A stretch of 64,000 nt of DNA from Bacillus sp. NP157 (GTDB taxonomy: Bacteria > Pseudomonadota > Gammaproteobacteria > Xanthomonadales > Rhodanobacteraceae): positions 124,001 through 188,000 of the forward strand of contig CP076546.1 of assembly GCA_018889975.1 (NCBI GenBank), in the 5' to 3' direction. Shown piece by piece: positions 9,057 to 18,573 of this stretch. The translations under genes and the position numbers were made by a program. Position 1 is the stretch's first letter, and each line of letters starts with the position of its first letter. Below the pieces are notes generated by a model that was given only the letters and a program-made list of their open reading frames with translations, was not told where the DNA came from and searched no databases.

Positions 9057-9935
9057 CTGGTGCGCGCCGACGCCGGCGAGGGTGCCCGACGCGATGGCAA
9101 GGTTGGCGTTCTGCATCGCCTGCGCGGCATCGCCGCCGGCATAAACGCCGGGTACGCTGGTCGCCTTCCACTCATCCACCTCGATGTACGGGCCCATCGG
9201 CCCCTCGGTGATGGCGCAGCCCAACTGCGCCGCGAGCGGGCTGGCGATGCTGGTCCGCGGCGCGACAAACAGGGCACCCAGTTCCACCACGCGGCCATCG
9301 GCAAGTTCCACTGCGTTGAGGCCGGGCGCGTCACCGCGTAGCCCGACGATCGGCGTGCGTTCGATGCGGACGCCCCGACGTTCGAGGATCGCGAGCTGCT
9401 CGGCGTCGGGTTCGTACTCGCCTTGCGTGAAGAACGTGGTCGGCCCCCAGTCGGGCAGCATCTTCGCCTGGTGCCACGAATGCGGCGAGCTGGCGAGCGA
9501 GCCCAGCGGGCGGTCGCGCACTTCGTACCCGTGGCAATACGGGCAATGGATGACCGTGCTGCCCCAGCGGTCCCAAAGGCCGTCGATGTCGGGCAGGTGG
9601 TCTTTCACGCCGGTGGCCAGCACGAGGCGGTGGGCCGTCTCGCGGTGGCCATTGGCCAGCGTCACCTGGAACACATCGTCGATGCGCTCGGCCTGCACGG
9701 CCTCGCCATCGAGGAAGCCCGCGGTGGGGTAGGCGAGTAGCTGGCGCGTCGCTTCCTGCACGATGGCCCGCGGCGGCTTCCCGTCGTGGCCGACCAGGCC
9801 GTGCGCGCCCCTGGCAAAGCGATTGCGGGGCGCGGCGGCGTCGATGACCAGCACGCGGCGGCGCGCGCGGGCAAGCTGGATGGCCGCGGCCTGGCCGGCG
9901 AAGCTGCCGCCCACCACGATCACGTCGTAGGGCAT
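9042..9935 (-). CDS. Thioredoxin-reductase-like NAD(P)/FAD-dependent oxidoreductase
   Basis: A 297-aa flavoprotein related to thioredoxin reductase. The N-terminal FAD-binding Rossmann motif VVGGSFAGQAAAIQLARA (residues 7-24), the ATG motif LVLATGVKD, the redox pair CPYCHGYE and a C-terminal FAD loop VYAGGDAAQAMQN are all present. Unlike true TrxB, the second nucleotide-binding glycine motif expected after the CxxC is degraded (PLGSLASSPHSWHQA), so NADPH use is uncertain. It follows the Rrf2 regulator with a 1-bp gap and is presumably its target. It could be a ferredoxin- or NADH-linked dithiol oxidase-type enzyme. Confidence 0.87.
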   Translation of the reverse strand: MPYDVIVVGGSFAGQAAAIQLARARRRVLVIDAAAPRNRFARGAHGLVGHDGKPPRAIVQEATRQLLAYPTAGFLDGEAVQAERIDDVFQVTLANGHRETAHRLVLATGVKDHLPDIDGLWDRWGSTVIHCPYCHGYEVRDRPLGSLASSPHSWHQAKMLPDWGPTTFFTQGEYEPDAEQLAILERRGVRIERTPIVGLRGDAPGLNAVELADGRVVELGALFVAPRTSIASPLAAQLGCAITEGPMGPYIEVDEWKATSVPGVYAGGDAAQAMQNANLAIASGTLAGVGAHQSLMA

Positions 9936-9936
9936 G

Positions 9937-10386
9937 TCACGCTCCCTTGAGCTTGTGGCCGGTCACGGCCGAAATGTGCTGCACGCGGTGCGCCAGGTCG
10001 GCCAGGCTGAGGCTGGCCAGCCGCGCTTCCACGACTTTCGCCGCCTCGCGCAGGGCGCCATCCACGGCTTCGACCACGGCGCGCTCCACGAGGCAGCCGG
10101 GCGACTCCTCGTGCAAGGCGAGGGGAAGGATGGATTCGCCCAGGGCACGCTGCACATCGGCGAGGGCGATGTCGGCGGCCGGGCGCGCAAGGCGCCAGCC
10201 GCCGCCATGGCCCTTGTCGGACGTGACGATGCCCGCTTCGCGCAGGCCGGCGAAGGTGCGCCGGATGACGACAGGGTTTGTTTCGACGCATGCGGCCATT
10301 TCGGCCGAGGTCATGGCGGCACCGTTGCGCTCGGCCATGTGCAGGAGCACGTGCAGCGCGACGGAGAGGCGATCGTTCCGTTTCAT
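9937..10386 (-). CDS. Rrf2-family transcriptional regulator
   Basis: A 149-aa winged-helix regulator of the Rrf2/IscR/NsrR superfamily: RLSVALHVLLHMAE, helix-turn-helix region MTSAEMAACVETNPVVIRRTFAGLREAGIV and wing KGHGGGWRLARP. It has few cysteines and lacks the three-Cys [Fe-S] cluster of IscR/NsrR, so it more resembles the YwnA-type redox or ligand sensors. ATG 10386 was chosen because MKRNDRLSVAL matches the family N-terminus. Its start codon lies within a long palindrome (10377-10413), consistent with autoregulation. It is the first gene of the operon with the flavoprotein. Confidence 0.9.
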   Translation of the reverse strand: MKRNDRLSVALHVLLHMAERNGAAMTSAEMAACVETNPVVIRRTFAGLREAGIVTSDKGHGGGWRLARPAADIALADVQRALGESILPLALHEESPGCLVERAVVEAVDGALREAAKVVEARLASLSLADLAHRVQHISAVTGHKLKGA

Positions 10387-10413
10387 GTAACTAAAGTTAT
10401 TACATGAAACGGA
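10377..10413. promoter_or_regulatory. Long palindrome, probable operator of the Rrf2 gene
   Basis: Perfect 14-bp inverted arms (TCCGTTTCATGTAA and TTACATGAAACGGA) separated by 9 bp, with a nested dyad TAACTAAAGTTA at 10388-10399. It covers the start codon of the Rrf2 gene. This is the size and symmetry expected of a dimeric Rrf2 repressor site; binding is inferred. Confidence 0.75.
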
Positions 10414-10434
10414 GCGATGCAAGGCGTGGGCTTC

Positions 10435-11268
10435 TTAGAGCGCGAAATCCGCCTGGACCGGGAAATGGTCGGATGGGTAGCGGCCATCTTTGGAAATGGT
10501 GATGGTGCGGACGCTTTTCGGTTCCAGTCCGCGATAGAGGATCCAGTCGATGCGCTTGTCCGGGTTTCCCGTGAAGTTGTGGAACGTCTTGTCCGGCCCG
10601 GTCTTTTCGGGCGCGGTTTCCCAGGCATCCTTGAACGTGGCCGTGAGCGCCTTGTGCGCGTCGCTATCGGGCCCGGTGTTGAAATCGCCGGTGATCACCA
10701 CCGGGATGCCCTCAGGCAGCTTCTTCACCCACTCGGCCATCTCGTGCGCGGACTTCGAGCGCGCCGGCTCGTCGGTATCGCGGTACGGGTAGTGCGTATC
10801 GAGCAGGTAGAACTGCTTGTGGTCGGAGAGGCGTTCAAACAGGGCCCAGTTCACCATGCGCGGAAAGATGTTGCCCCAGGTGATGCTCGCGACCTTGTCC
10901 GGCGTGTCCGATAGCCAGAAATCGCCCGACTTGATGAGCTTGAGGCGGTCCTTCCGGTAGAAAATGCCCATGTGCTCGTCCTTGTGGCCGCCGAAGCGGT
11001 CGCGTCCGAACCACGTGAACTGCGGAAGGCGGGCGACGGTGTCGTCACCCTGCTGCTGGCCCAGCTCCTGCGTGCCGACGACGTCCGGATCCATCTGTCG
11101 GATCGTGTCCGCGAAGAGATCCTTGCGCATGTCCCATCGGTTCGGGCCGTCGGGCCCCGTGATGGTGCGGACGTTGAACGTCATCACCTTGAGGTCTTCG
11201 GCGGCCACGGGGCCGGCAAAAGCGGCGGCCAGCGCGGCGAGGAGGGCGAGGGTGCGCAAACGAGGCAT
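10435..11268 (-). CDS. Secreted endonuclease/exonuclease/phosphatase family protein
   Basis: A 277-aa metal-dependent phosphohydrolase of the DNase I/EEP superfamily. It has a signal peptide (residues 1-22, ending GPVAAE) and the family motifs VMTFNVRT, DVVGTQELGQQ, GDFNTGPDSDAH and C-terminal SDHFPVQADF, which hold the catalytic Asn, Glu, Asp and His residues. Family members cleave DNA, sugar phosphates or phosphoinositides; the short secreted bacterial form is often called simply EEP family protein. The start at 11268 begins the signal peptide; the open frame upstream lacks EEP sequence. Confidence 0.87.
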   Translation of the reverse strand: MPRLRTLALLAALAAAFAGPVAAEDLKVMTFNVRTITGPDGPNRWDMRKDLFADTIRQMDPDVVGTQELGQQQGDDTVARLPQFTWFGRDRFGGHKDEHMGIFYRKDRLKLIKSGDFWLSDTPDKVASITWGNIFPRMVNWALFERLSDHKQFYLLDTHYPYRDTDEPARSKSAHEMAEWVKKLPEGIPVVITGDFNTGPDSDAHKALTATFKDAWETAPEKTGPDKTFHNFTGNPDKRIDWILYRGLEPKSVRTITISKDGRYPSDHFPVQADFAL

Positions 11269-11451
11269 GCGGATCGGCTTCCTTGGATGGGACAGGCCTG
11301 GGACTATAGCCACGTAACGGCTGGCACGCGTGTTACGTAGGTCACGGGGCCGGTCGGCGGTAGGGCATTTCGTCGCTGCCAGTCGTCGTCGCGACCGATG
11401 GCCCGGGCCGCTGGGGCACAATAAGCGATTGAACCCATGCAGGATCCGGCC

Positions 11452-11916
11452 ATGACGGAGCAGCCCTCCAATGCGCCCCCGCGAGACAGCGGACGGCGCG
11501 CCGTCTTCATCGTCATCGGCGTCGCCTTCCTCGCCTCGCTGGCGACCCTGATCTTCGCGCTCACGGCGTCACATGGCGCTCGCCAGCGCGATGCGGCGGC
11601 GATCTCGGCCGACAGCAGCGATCTGCACGCGGTGGTGAGCGAATGGCGTGCCCAGATCGCCACCGCCGAACAGACGCCTGCGGACCAGCGCGAAGACCTG
11701 ATTGCGACACTCCGCAAGCGTGCGGATGCGCTTAGCGACTGGAAGCCACGCACGCCCTGCGGCCAGACGGCACAGGAGCGTCTGCGCGCGGCCATGGACA
11801 CGCGGTTGGTCAGCCTGTCACGGCAGACGCCCGGGACAGTGCAGGATGAGCAGGCCATCGTCGACGATGCGCTGCGCGAGTGCGCGGCGCAGGCTGGGCG
11901 GGATGTACAGGGTTAG
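11452..11916 (+). CDS. Hypothetical membrane-anchored protein
   Basis: A 154-aa protein of unknown function. It has a short basic N-terminus, one transmembrane segment (VFIVIGVAFLASLATLIFAL) and a helical, charged periplasmic part containing two cysteines (TPCGQ and RECAAQ) that could form a disulfide. ATG 11452 has AGGA at a spacing of 7; an ATG at 11437 in frame is possible. Its stop overlaps the convergent coiled-coil gene by 4 bp. No family was recognised. Confidence 0.6.
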   Translation: MTEQPSNAPPRDSGRRAVFIVIGVAFLASLATLIFALTASHGARQRDAAAISADSSDLHAVVSEWRAQIATAEQTPADQREDLIATLRKRADALSDWKPRTPCGQTAQERLRAAMDTRLVSLSRQTPGTVQDEQAIVDDALRECAAQAGRDVQG

Positions 11917-12470
11917 TTGAACCACTTCGAAATCGTTTTGGCGCCACCGTCGCTGAGCCAGTCGACGGCCGCGGCCGTCGCGACGAAGGTGCCCGTGGCT
12001 GCGGCGCCGATGACCTTCCAGCTGGGCAACCTCGAAACGTCGCACTGAAGCTTGATCACATCGATCTGCAGCTTTCCAACGTTCCTTTCGATGTGTTCGA
12101 CGCGGACGTCCAGACAGTCCATGCGCGTTTCGACGCGGTCGAGGCGAAGGTCGATCCTGTCGAGTCGATCGTCGACTCCGTCGAGCCGGTCCTCAATGCG
12201 ATCCATCCGCGCATCCATCCGGGTGAGCGTTCCCTCCACGCAGGTCAGGCGGCCTTCCACGTTGGTAAGGCGGCCTTCCACGTTGGTAAGGCGGCTTTCC
12301 ACGCAGGTAAGGCGGCTTTCCACATTGGTGAGGCGCCCTTCAATATTGGTGAGGCGCCCGTCGATGCTGTCAAGGCGACCATTGATGCTCTGCAGGACTG
12401 CGATCAGCATGGTTTTTTCCTCCTCGGCAATGTTTACGTCCAGGGCAGCCAAGTCATCGGTAGGGTGCAT
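11913..12470 (-). CDS. Heptad-repeat coiled-coil protein with C-terminal membrane segment
   Basis: A 185-aa protein dominated by about fourteen 7-residue repeats of type GRLTNVE/SRLTCVE passing into DRIDLRLDRVE (residues about 30-135), a strong continuous coiled coil. The C-terminus has a hydrophobic helix (VIGAAATGTFVATAAAVDWL) and ends KTISKWFN. Repeated heptads are encoded by nearly identical 21-bp units. The start at 12470 is supported by AGGA 5 bp upstream; the frame stays open further upstream without a better ribosome site. No enzymatic motif is visible. It could be a membrane-tethered spacer or scaffold, or resemble phage/CCDC90-like coiled-coil proteins. Function unknown. Confidence 0.62.
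   Translation of the reverse strand: MHPTDDLAALDVNIAEEEKTMLIAVLQSINGRLDSIDGRLTNIEGRLTNVESRLTCVESRLTNVEGRLTNVEGRLTCVEGTLTRMDARMDRIEDRLDGVDDRLDRIDLRLDRVETRMDCLDVRVEHIERNVGKLQIDVIKLQCDVSRLPSWKVIGAAATGTFVATAAAVDWLSDGGAKTISKWFN
12225..12370 (-). repeat. 21-bp tandem repeat array encoding heptads
   Basis: About seven head-to-tail 21-bp units, for example ACGTTGGTAAGGCGGCCTTCC (plus strand), with 1-5 differences between neighbours. They lie inside the coiled-coil gene. Each unit encodes one heptad, so copy-number change keeps the frame and only changes coiled-coil length. Confidence 0.85.
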
Positions 12471-12690
12471 CGGTTCCTGATTGAGAAGCGCGGGAACTTC
12501 GTGACGAGGCCTGGCGGATGGCGCCGACGGAACAAGGTTGCAGGCGAAGGCACCGGGCATCACGTTGGGCTCCCAGAAGAAAACGATGTGGAACGATGCC
12601 ACGTCATCCATGGGCCCGTATGTAGGCCTGGAGCCCGACATGTCGCGAGGGTTGTAGGTGGTACGCCGTTGGTGGTGCTTGGCGGGGGCG

Positions 12691-12713
12691 GTCGCGCGCG
12701 GGCGCGCTCCTAC
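12691..12713 (-). repeat. REP-like palindrome
   Basis: A copy of the dispersed 23-bp repeat in inverted orientation, ending GGGCGCGCTCCTAC, between the coiled-coil gene and the tRNA terminator. Confidence 0.83.
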
Positions 12714-12728
12714 AGCGGCGGCGGGGCG

Positions 12729-12763
12729 AAAAAAAAGGGCCCGCCATGCAGGCGAGCCCTTGA
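12729..12763 (-). terminator. Rho-independent terminator of tRNA-Phe
   Basis: On the minus strand an 11-bp stem (AAGGGCTCGCC with GGCGGGCCCTT, one G-T wobble) with loop TGCAT is followed by a run of T residues. It starts about 5 bp after the CCA end of the tRNA gene. Confidence 0.9.
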
Positions 12764-12767
12764 ATAA

Positions 12768-12843
12768 TGGTGGCTCGGGACGGAATCGAACCGCCGACAC
12801 GGGGATTTTCAATCCCCTGCTCTACCAACTGAGCTACCGAGCC
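12768..12843 (-). tRNA. tRNA-Phe (GAA)
   Basis: A 76-nt cloverleaf with encoded CCA. Acceptor stem GGCTCGG pairs with CCGAGCC (discriminator A). The D arm is AGCTCAGTTGGTAGAGC, the anticodon arm GGGGA-TTGAAAA-TCCCC gives anticodon GAA, and the T arm contains GGTTCGATTCC. It is followed by its own terminator. Confidence 0.97.
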
Positions 12844-12909
12844 ACGAGTGCCTGCAATGTGACTTGCGGCTTGTGGAGCCGCGTATTAAATCGGGTGGCG
12901 CGGCTGGCG

Positions 12910-13185
12910 TCAAGCCCCTTCGGGCGGAACATAGCCTGCCGGCTGGGTGACATCGCCGCCAAAGAAATACTTTTCCATCTCCGCGGAGAGGAAGGTGCGC
13001 GTCTTCGGATCCAGCGGCGACAGGCGCATCTCGTTGATCAGCATGGTCTGGTGGGCGAGCCACTGTGCCCAGGCTTCCTTCGAGACGTTCTCGTAGATGC
13101 GCTTGCCGAGGTCGCCGGGCCAGGGGGCGAAATCGAGGCCATCGGCATCGCGGCCGAGTTTCACGCAATGAACCGTGCGCGTCAT
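12910..13185 (-). CDS. yggX: Probable Fe(2+)-trafficking / oxidative damage protection protein YggX
   Basis: A 91-aa protein of the YggX family, which protects Fe-S clusters from oxidation and is linked to iron trafficking. Conserved features: [23 protein letters not shown] with the single N-terminal Cys, the motif [19 protein letters not shown], and EKYFFG near the C-terminus. Its ATG overlaps the mutY stop (ATGA), so it is translationally coupled to mutY, an Fe-S glycosylase; the same pairing occurs in E. coli. Usual family length is about 90 aa. Confidence 0.96.
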   Translation of the reverse strand: MTRTVHCVKLGRDADGLDFAPWPGDLGKRIYENVSKEAWAQWLAHQTMLINEMRLSPLDPKTRTFLSAEMEKYFFGGDVTQPAGYVPPEGA

Positions 13186-14228
13186 GGGGTTATCTCCGGA
13201 AGATGGTCGAGCAGCGTGCGCACCGGTGCGGGAAGGCCAAGGGCCTGCAGGTCGGCGGGCGCACACCAGCGGCGGTCGGCGCGATCGTTTACGCTGGCCA
13301 GCGGGGCCGCATGGTCGAACAGGACGGGCGAAACGTCCAGCCGGTAGTGGCTGAATACGTGGGTAAAGGCGGGCAGGGCGTCCGCGGAACGCACGCGTGC
13401 CAGCGTCGACGCCGTCGCCGGCGCGCTGTCCGCGTCGACGGCTTCGGGCAGGCTCCACAGGCCCGACCAGACACCGGTCGGGCCGCGGCGCTCCAGTAGC
13501 ACGCGACCGCGCGCATCGCGCAGCAACAGCATGGCCACCGAGCGGGTAGGAATCTTTTTCCCGGGCTTCGCCGTCGGCAGCACGGCGGTCAATCCATCGC
13601 GGTGCGCCACGCAGGAGGCAGCCTGCGGGCACAGCAGGCAGGCAGGCTTGCTGCGCACGCAGACCGTGGCACCGAGGTCCATGATCGCCTGGGTGTAGTC
13701 CGCCGTGCGCTGCGCGGGCGTGTGCTCGTCGGCATGCACCCAAAGCCGTTTCTCGATGGCGCTCTCGCCGGGGAACCCAGCAATGCCGTGATAACGCGTC
13801 AGCACGCGCTTCACGTTGCCGTCGAGGATCGGGAAACGCATGCCGTGGGACTGGGCCAGGATCGCGCCAGCGGTGGAGCGGCCGATGCCCGGCAACGCCA
13901 TCAACGCATCGAGATCGCGTGGCAGCTCGCCGCCGTGCTGTTCGACGCAAAGCTGCGCAGCGCGATGCAGGAAGCGTGCGCGGCGGTAGTAGCCCAGGCC
14001 GGACCACAGCGCCAGCACGGTGTCTTCGTCGGCAGCGGCAAGTTCGCGCAGGGTCGGCAGGCGCTCGACGAAACGCTGGAAGTAACCGATGACGGTGACC
14101 ACCTGCGTCTGTTGCAACATGATCTCCGACAGCCACACGCGATACGCATCGCGCGGATGCTGCCACGGCAGGTCCTTGCGCCCGTGGTGATCGAACCAGC
14201 GCAGCAATTCTTCGGCGAAACGATTCAC
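13182..14228 (-). CDS. mutY: A/G-specific adenine DNA glycosylase
   Basis: A 348-aa MutY that removes adenine mispaired with 8-oxoguanine. HhH-GPD domain: Glu35 in [10 protein letters not shown], hairpin [12 protein letters not shown] (112-123), and catalytic Asp136 in ILDGNVKRV. The [4Fe-4S] ligands follow the pattern C-x6-C-x2-C-x5-C at Cys190, 197, 200 and 206. The C-terminal NUDIX-like domain for 8-oxoG recognition begins near 230. Start and stop each overlap the neighbouring genes by 4 bp, forming an asmA-like-mutY-yggX operon. Confidence 0.97.
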   Translation of the reverse strand: MNRFAEELLRWFDHHGRKDLPWQHPRDAYRVWLSEIMLQQTQVVTVIGYFQRFVERLPTLRELAAADEDTVLALWSGLGYYRRARFLHRAAQLCVEQHGGELPRDLDALMALPGIGRSTAGAILAQSHGMRFPILDGNVKRVLTRYHGIAGFPGESAIEKRLWVHADEHTPAQRTADYTQAIMDLGATVCVRSKPACLLCPQAASCVAHRDGLTAVLPTAKPGKKIPTRSVAMLLLRDARGRVLLERRGPTGVWSGLWSLPEAVDADSAPATASTLARVRSADALPAFTHVFSHYRLDVSPVLFDHAAPLASVNDRADRRWCAPADLQALGLPAPVRTLLDHLPEITP

Positions 14229-15274
14229 GGCGCGGTGCCTGGCCTTGCGCTGGTCGATGCCGACACCGGCACGTTGGGCGTGGCACGGATGCGCAGTCCC
14301 TTCACCTGGACGCTACCCGCATTGATCGCGTTGACGTCGAGGCTGCCCAGCAGCGGGGGCAGGGTGGCCGATCCGCCGGCTTGCACGCCGGTCCACCAGT
14401 CGGCCAGCGCGAGTGGCGGCACGCGTACGTCGGCGTGGTCGGTTTCACCGTCCAGCTTTACCGCGACATAGAGCGGGTCTTCCTGGTTCGCCGGCGTGAC
14501 GGTCAGCACCATGTCGTACGGGGCGAGCTTGTCGCGGGCGAGCTGACCCGAGAGCGAAGCACCGATGTCGGCACCGCCGCGCCACGTCGCTTCGCCCTTG
14601 AGCTTGCTTTCGAAACGATCGCGCGAGGCCACGTCGAGGGCCACGTCACTGAGCGTGAGTACGCCGCCCTGCAAGGTCGGAACCGCGGCGAGCACGACCT
14701 GGTAAGGGCTGCCGTCGGCGGTGTCGGCAGCCAGCGACAACATGGCGTGGCGGCCGCTGGCCAGCGCACCGGCATCGACTTCCACGTTGGACAGCAGCAG
14801 GCGGTTGCCGCGCAGCAGCGTGCCGCGGCTGATCCGGAAGCCCGCGTCGATTGTGGGCAGCGTCGCGCCGGCGGTGGCCGGACGCTTCGGCAAGGTGTCG
14901 AGATAGGCGGAGACCGCGTCCAGGTCGATCCGCGCGCCTTCCACCTCGAGGCGGGAAATGCGCGTGTCGCGGCCGAACAGCGTGCGCCACGGCAACACCA
15001 GCTTGCCGCGCGTCGCCACGATCAACGGCGTGCCGCCGTCGCGACCGCGCACGGTCAGGCCTTCGAGTTCGAGCGCCGGCTTCGGCCACAGTGTCGGCGT
15101 GGCCGGGCTGGCCAGGGTCACCGACAGCCCGATCGAGCGCGCCTGGGCCTGCAGCAACGACGTGAAGCGATCGGGCTGCAGCACCACGTACATCGCAATG
15201 ACGAGCGCAACGACCAGCGCGGCCACGAAGCCGCCGGTCGCGAACAGGAAGGTGCGCAGGCGCTGATTTATCAT
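14225..15274 (-). CDS. AsmA-family protein
   Basis: A 349-aa protein with one N-terminal transmembrane helix (about residues 11-33) and a periplasmic part with AsmA-type features: [27 protein letters not shown] and alternating beta strands ([17 protein letters not shown]). AsmA-like proteins are linked to envelope lipid transport and outer membrane assembly. The length is shorter than E. coli AsmA (617 aa). It is the first gene of the operon with mutY and yggX, 18 bp after ftsY, and may be co-transcribed with ftsY. Confidence 0.75.
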   Translation of the reverse strand: MINQRLRTFLFATGGFVAALVVALVIAMYVVLQPDRFTSLLQAQARSIGLSVTLASPATPTLWPKPALELEGLTVRGRDGGTPLIVATRGKLVLPWRTLFGRDTRISRLEVEGARIDLDAVSAYLDTLPKRPATAGATLPTIDAGFRISRGTLLRGNRLLLSNVEVDAGALASGRHAMLSLAADTADGSPYQVVLAAVPTLQGGVLTLSDVALDVASRDRFESKLKGEATWRGGADIGASLSGQLARDKLAPYDMVLTVTPANQEDPLYVAVKLDGETDHADVRVPPLALADWWTGVQAGGSATLPPLLGSLDVNAINAGSVQVKGLRIRATPNVPVSASTSARPGTAP

Positions 15275-15292
15275 GCGGCGGGTGGGCCTGGC

Positions 15293-16432
15293 TCAGCCGC
15301 CCAGCGCGGCCGGCAGCAGGCCGTCGACGAAGGCCTCGGCCTCGAAGACGCGCAGGTCGGTTGCGGTTTCGCCGAGGCCGACATAGCGGATCGGCAGGCC
15401 GAACTCGCGGGCCAGCGCGAACATCACGCCACCCTTGGCCGTGCCGTCGAGCTTCGTGACGACCAGGCCGGTGACGCCCGCCGTTTCGCGGAACTGGCGC
15501 AGCTGGCTGATCGCGTTCTGGCCGGTGGTGCCGTCGATGACCATCAGCACCTCATGTGGCGCGCCTGGATCCAGTTTCTTCATCACGCGGCCGATCTTGC
15601 CCAGCTCGTCCATCAGGCCGCCCTGGGTGTGCAGGCGGCCGGCGGTGTCGGCGATCAGCACCTGGGTACCACGCGAACGGGCGGCCTGTAGGGCGTCGTA
15701 GATCACGCTGGCCGCGTCGGCGTCCTGGCCCTGCGAAACCACGGGAACGTTGTTGCGATCGCCCCAGGTCTTCAGCTGTTCGACGGCGGCGGCGCGGAAG
15801 GTGTCGCCCGCGGCCAGCATCACGCCACGGCCTTCGTCGCGATAGCGCCGGGCCAGCTTGCCGATGGTGGTGGTCTTGCCCACGCCATTGATGCCGACGG
15901 TGAGGATGACGAACGGCGCGTGGGTGCCCACGTCGAGCGGCTTTTCCACCGGCTTCAGCAGGCCGACCAGCTCGCTGCGCAGGGCTGCGAGCAGGGCGCC
16001 CGCGTCGGCGAACTCGCGCTTGTGCATGCGTTTGCGCAGCGCTTCGACCAGGTTCGTGCTGGCTTCGACGCCGACGTCGGCGGTGATCAGCGCGGTCTCC
16101 AGCTCGTCGAGCAGGTCGTCGTCGAGCTTGGGGTGGCGCACGAAGATCGAGCTGAGGCTCCTGGCGAAGCCGCTGCCGGAGAGGCGCTCGCGCCAGCTGC
16201 GCTTCGCCGGCTGGGCGGCCTGCGCGTCGGCGACGATCGCGGCTTCTTCGTCATCGGGCTCGACTTCGGGCGCGGCCGGCTCGGGCGCCACCGTTTCGGC
16301 AAGCACCTCGGCGATGGCGGGCGTGCTGTCGAAGGCGACAGGCGCGACGGGCTGCTCGACGCGCTCCTCGGCCGGCGCCGCAGCGGGCGTCGGGGTGGGC
16401 TCGGCGGGCTTCTTCTTCCAGAACTTGAGCAT
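15293..16432 (-). CDS. ftsY: Signal recognition particle receptor
   Basis: A 379-aa SRP receptor GTPase that docks ribosome-nascent chain-SRP complexes at the inner membrane. It has an acidic, Ala/Pro-rich A domain (residues 1-85), an N helical bundle, and a G domain with G1 GINGVGKTTT at 180-189, GDTFRAAAVEQL, IADTAGRLHTQ and TKLDGTAKGG. Divergent from rsmD, as in many proteobacteria. Confidence 0.96.
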   Translation of the reverse strand: MLKFWKKKPAEPTPTPAAAPAEERVEQPVAPVAFDSTPAIAEVLAETVAPEPAAPEVEPDDEEAAIVADAQAAQPAKRSWRERLSGSGFARSLSSIFVRHPKLDDDLLDELETALITADVGVEASTNLVEALRKRMHKREFADAGALLAALRSELVGLLKPVEKPLDVGTHAPFVILTVGINGVGKTTTIGKLARRYRDEGRGVMLAAGDTFRAAAVEQLKTWGDRNNVPVVSQGQDADAASVIYDALQAARSRGTQVLIADTAGRLHTQGGLMDELGKIGRVMKKLDPGAPHEVLMVIDGTTGQNAISQLRQFRETAGVTGLVVTKLDGTAKGGVMFALAREFGLPIRYVGLGETATDLRVFEAEAFVDGLLPAALGG

Positions 16433-16496
16433 TGCGTGGGGGATTCAAAGACAATGGACGAATGCTAGCACCCCCGCCCCCTCTGGCCGCTGAGCG

Positions 16497-17598
<1,102 letters not shown>

Positions 17599-17615
17599 AA
17601 ACAAAGGTGATCATC

Positions 17616-18119
17616 ATGCGTAAGTTCGTCCTCGCCTCGTCCCTGGCCCTGACCGCCGCCTTCGCCCTGTCGGCCTGCAACAAGTCGGACGACACCGACC
17701 AGGCCGCCACCCAGCAGGAAGCCGCCGTCGCCAAGCCGACCAACCCCACCGATACCAAGGCGTGGAGCCAGTACTTCGGCCAGATCGTGCGCAAGAACAT
17801 GGAGGGCATGACCGCCGACCGTCCGTTCCCGTACTTCGTGCCGGCCGGTGACGACCAGGCTGGCCAGGATGGCCGCGCCCGCCAGCTCGAGAACGTCCAG
17901 GGCACCGTCGCCCGCGGCGTCACCCCGGGCAACATGCTGGTCTTCGGCGGCCCCGAGTCGGCCAAGACCGCCGACCTGATCGTCGAAGCCTTCAAGAGCG
18001 CCAATGCGGGCTCGTTCAAGAACGTCATCATCCTGTTCATCGGCGACCAGGCCGACCAGCAGCGCGTCACCGATGCGCTGGCCCCGACGGGTGCGACGGT
18101 TCGCTTCGTGGCGATGTGA
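17616..18119 (+). CDS. Hypothetical lipoprotein
   Basis: A 167-aa exported protein. The signal peptide (MRKFVLASSLALTAAFALS) ends in a clear lipobox LSAC, predicting a diacylated Cys at residue 20. The mature part has an Ala/Gln/Asp-rich linker, then a compact region with NMLVFGGPESAKTADLIVEAF and NVIILFIGDQADQQRV, which looks like an alpha/beta fold. ATG 17616 is preceded by a strong AAGGTGAT site; upstream in-frame codons overlap coaD. No named family was recognised. Confidence 0.78.
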   Translation: MRKFVLASSLALTAAFALSACNKSDDTDQAATQQEAAVAKPTNPTDTKAWSQYFGQIVRKNMEGMTADRPFPYFVPAGDDQAGQDGRARQLENVQGTVARGVTPGNMLVFGGPESAKTADLIVEAFKSANAGSFKNVIILFIGDQADQQRVTDALAPTGATVRFVAM

Positions 18120-18500
<381 letters not shown>

Positions 18501-18573
18501 CCACGGCGCGGGCCCCGGCCGCCGCAATCGGTTAATCTCGGACTTCGAGATATCCCCGCAAAGTGAGGCCCCC

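Larger units (their letters stand above)
12471..12767. other. Intergenic region, coiled-coil gene to tRNA-Phe
   Basis: Holds a REP copy (12691-12713) and the tRNA-Phe terminator (12729-12763). Bases 12471-12680 have no recognisable gene or RNA; an open minus-strand frame continues there from the coiled-coil gene but without a convincing start. Confidence 0.5.

Noticed and set aside
12225..12370. The 21-bp repeats as a CRISPR array
   Set aside because: Repeats are directly adjacent with no spacers, and they encode heptads in a continuous frame.
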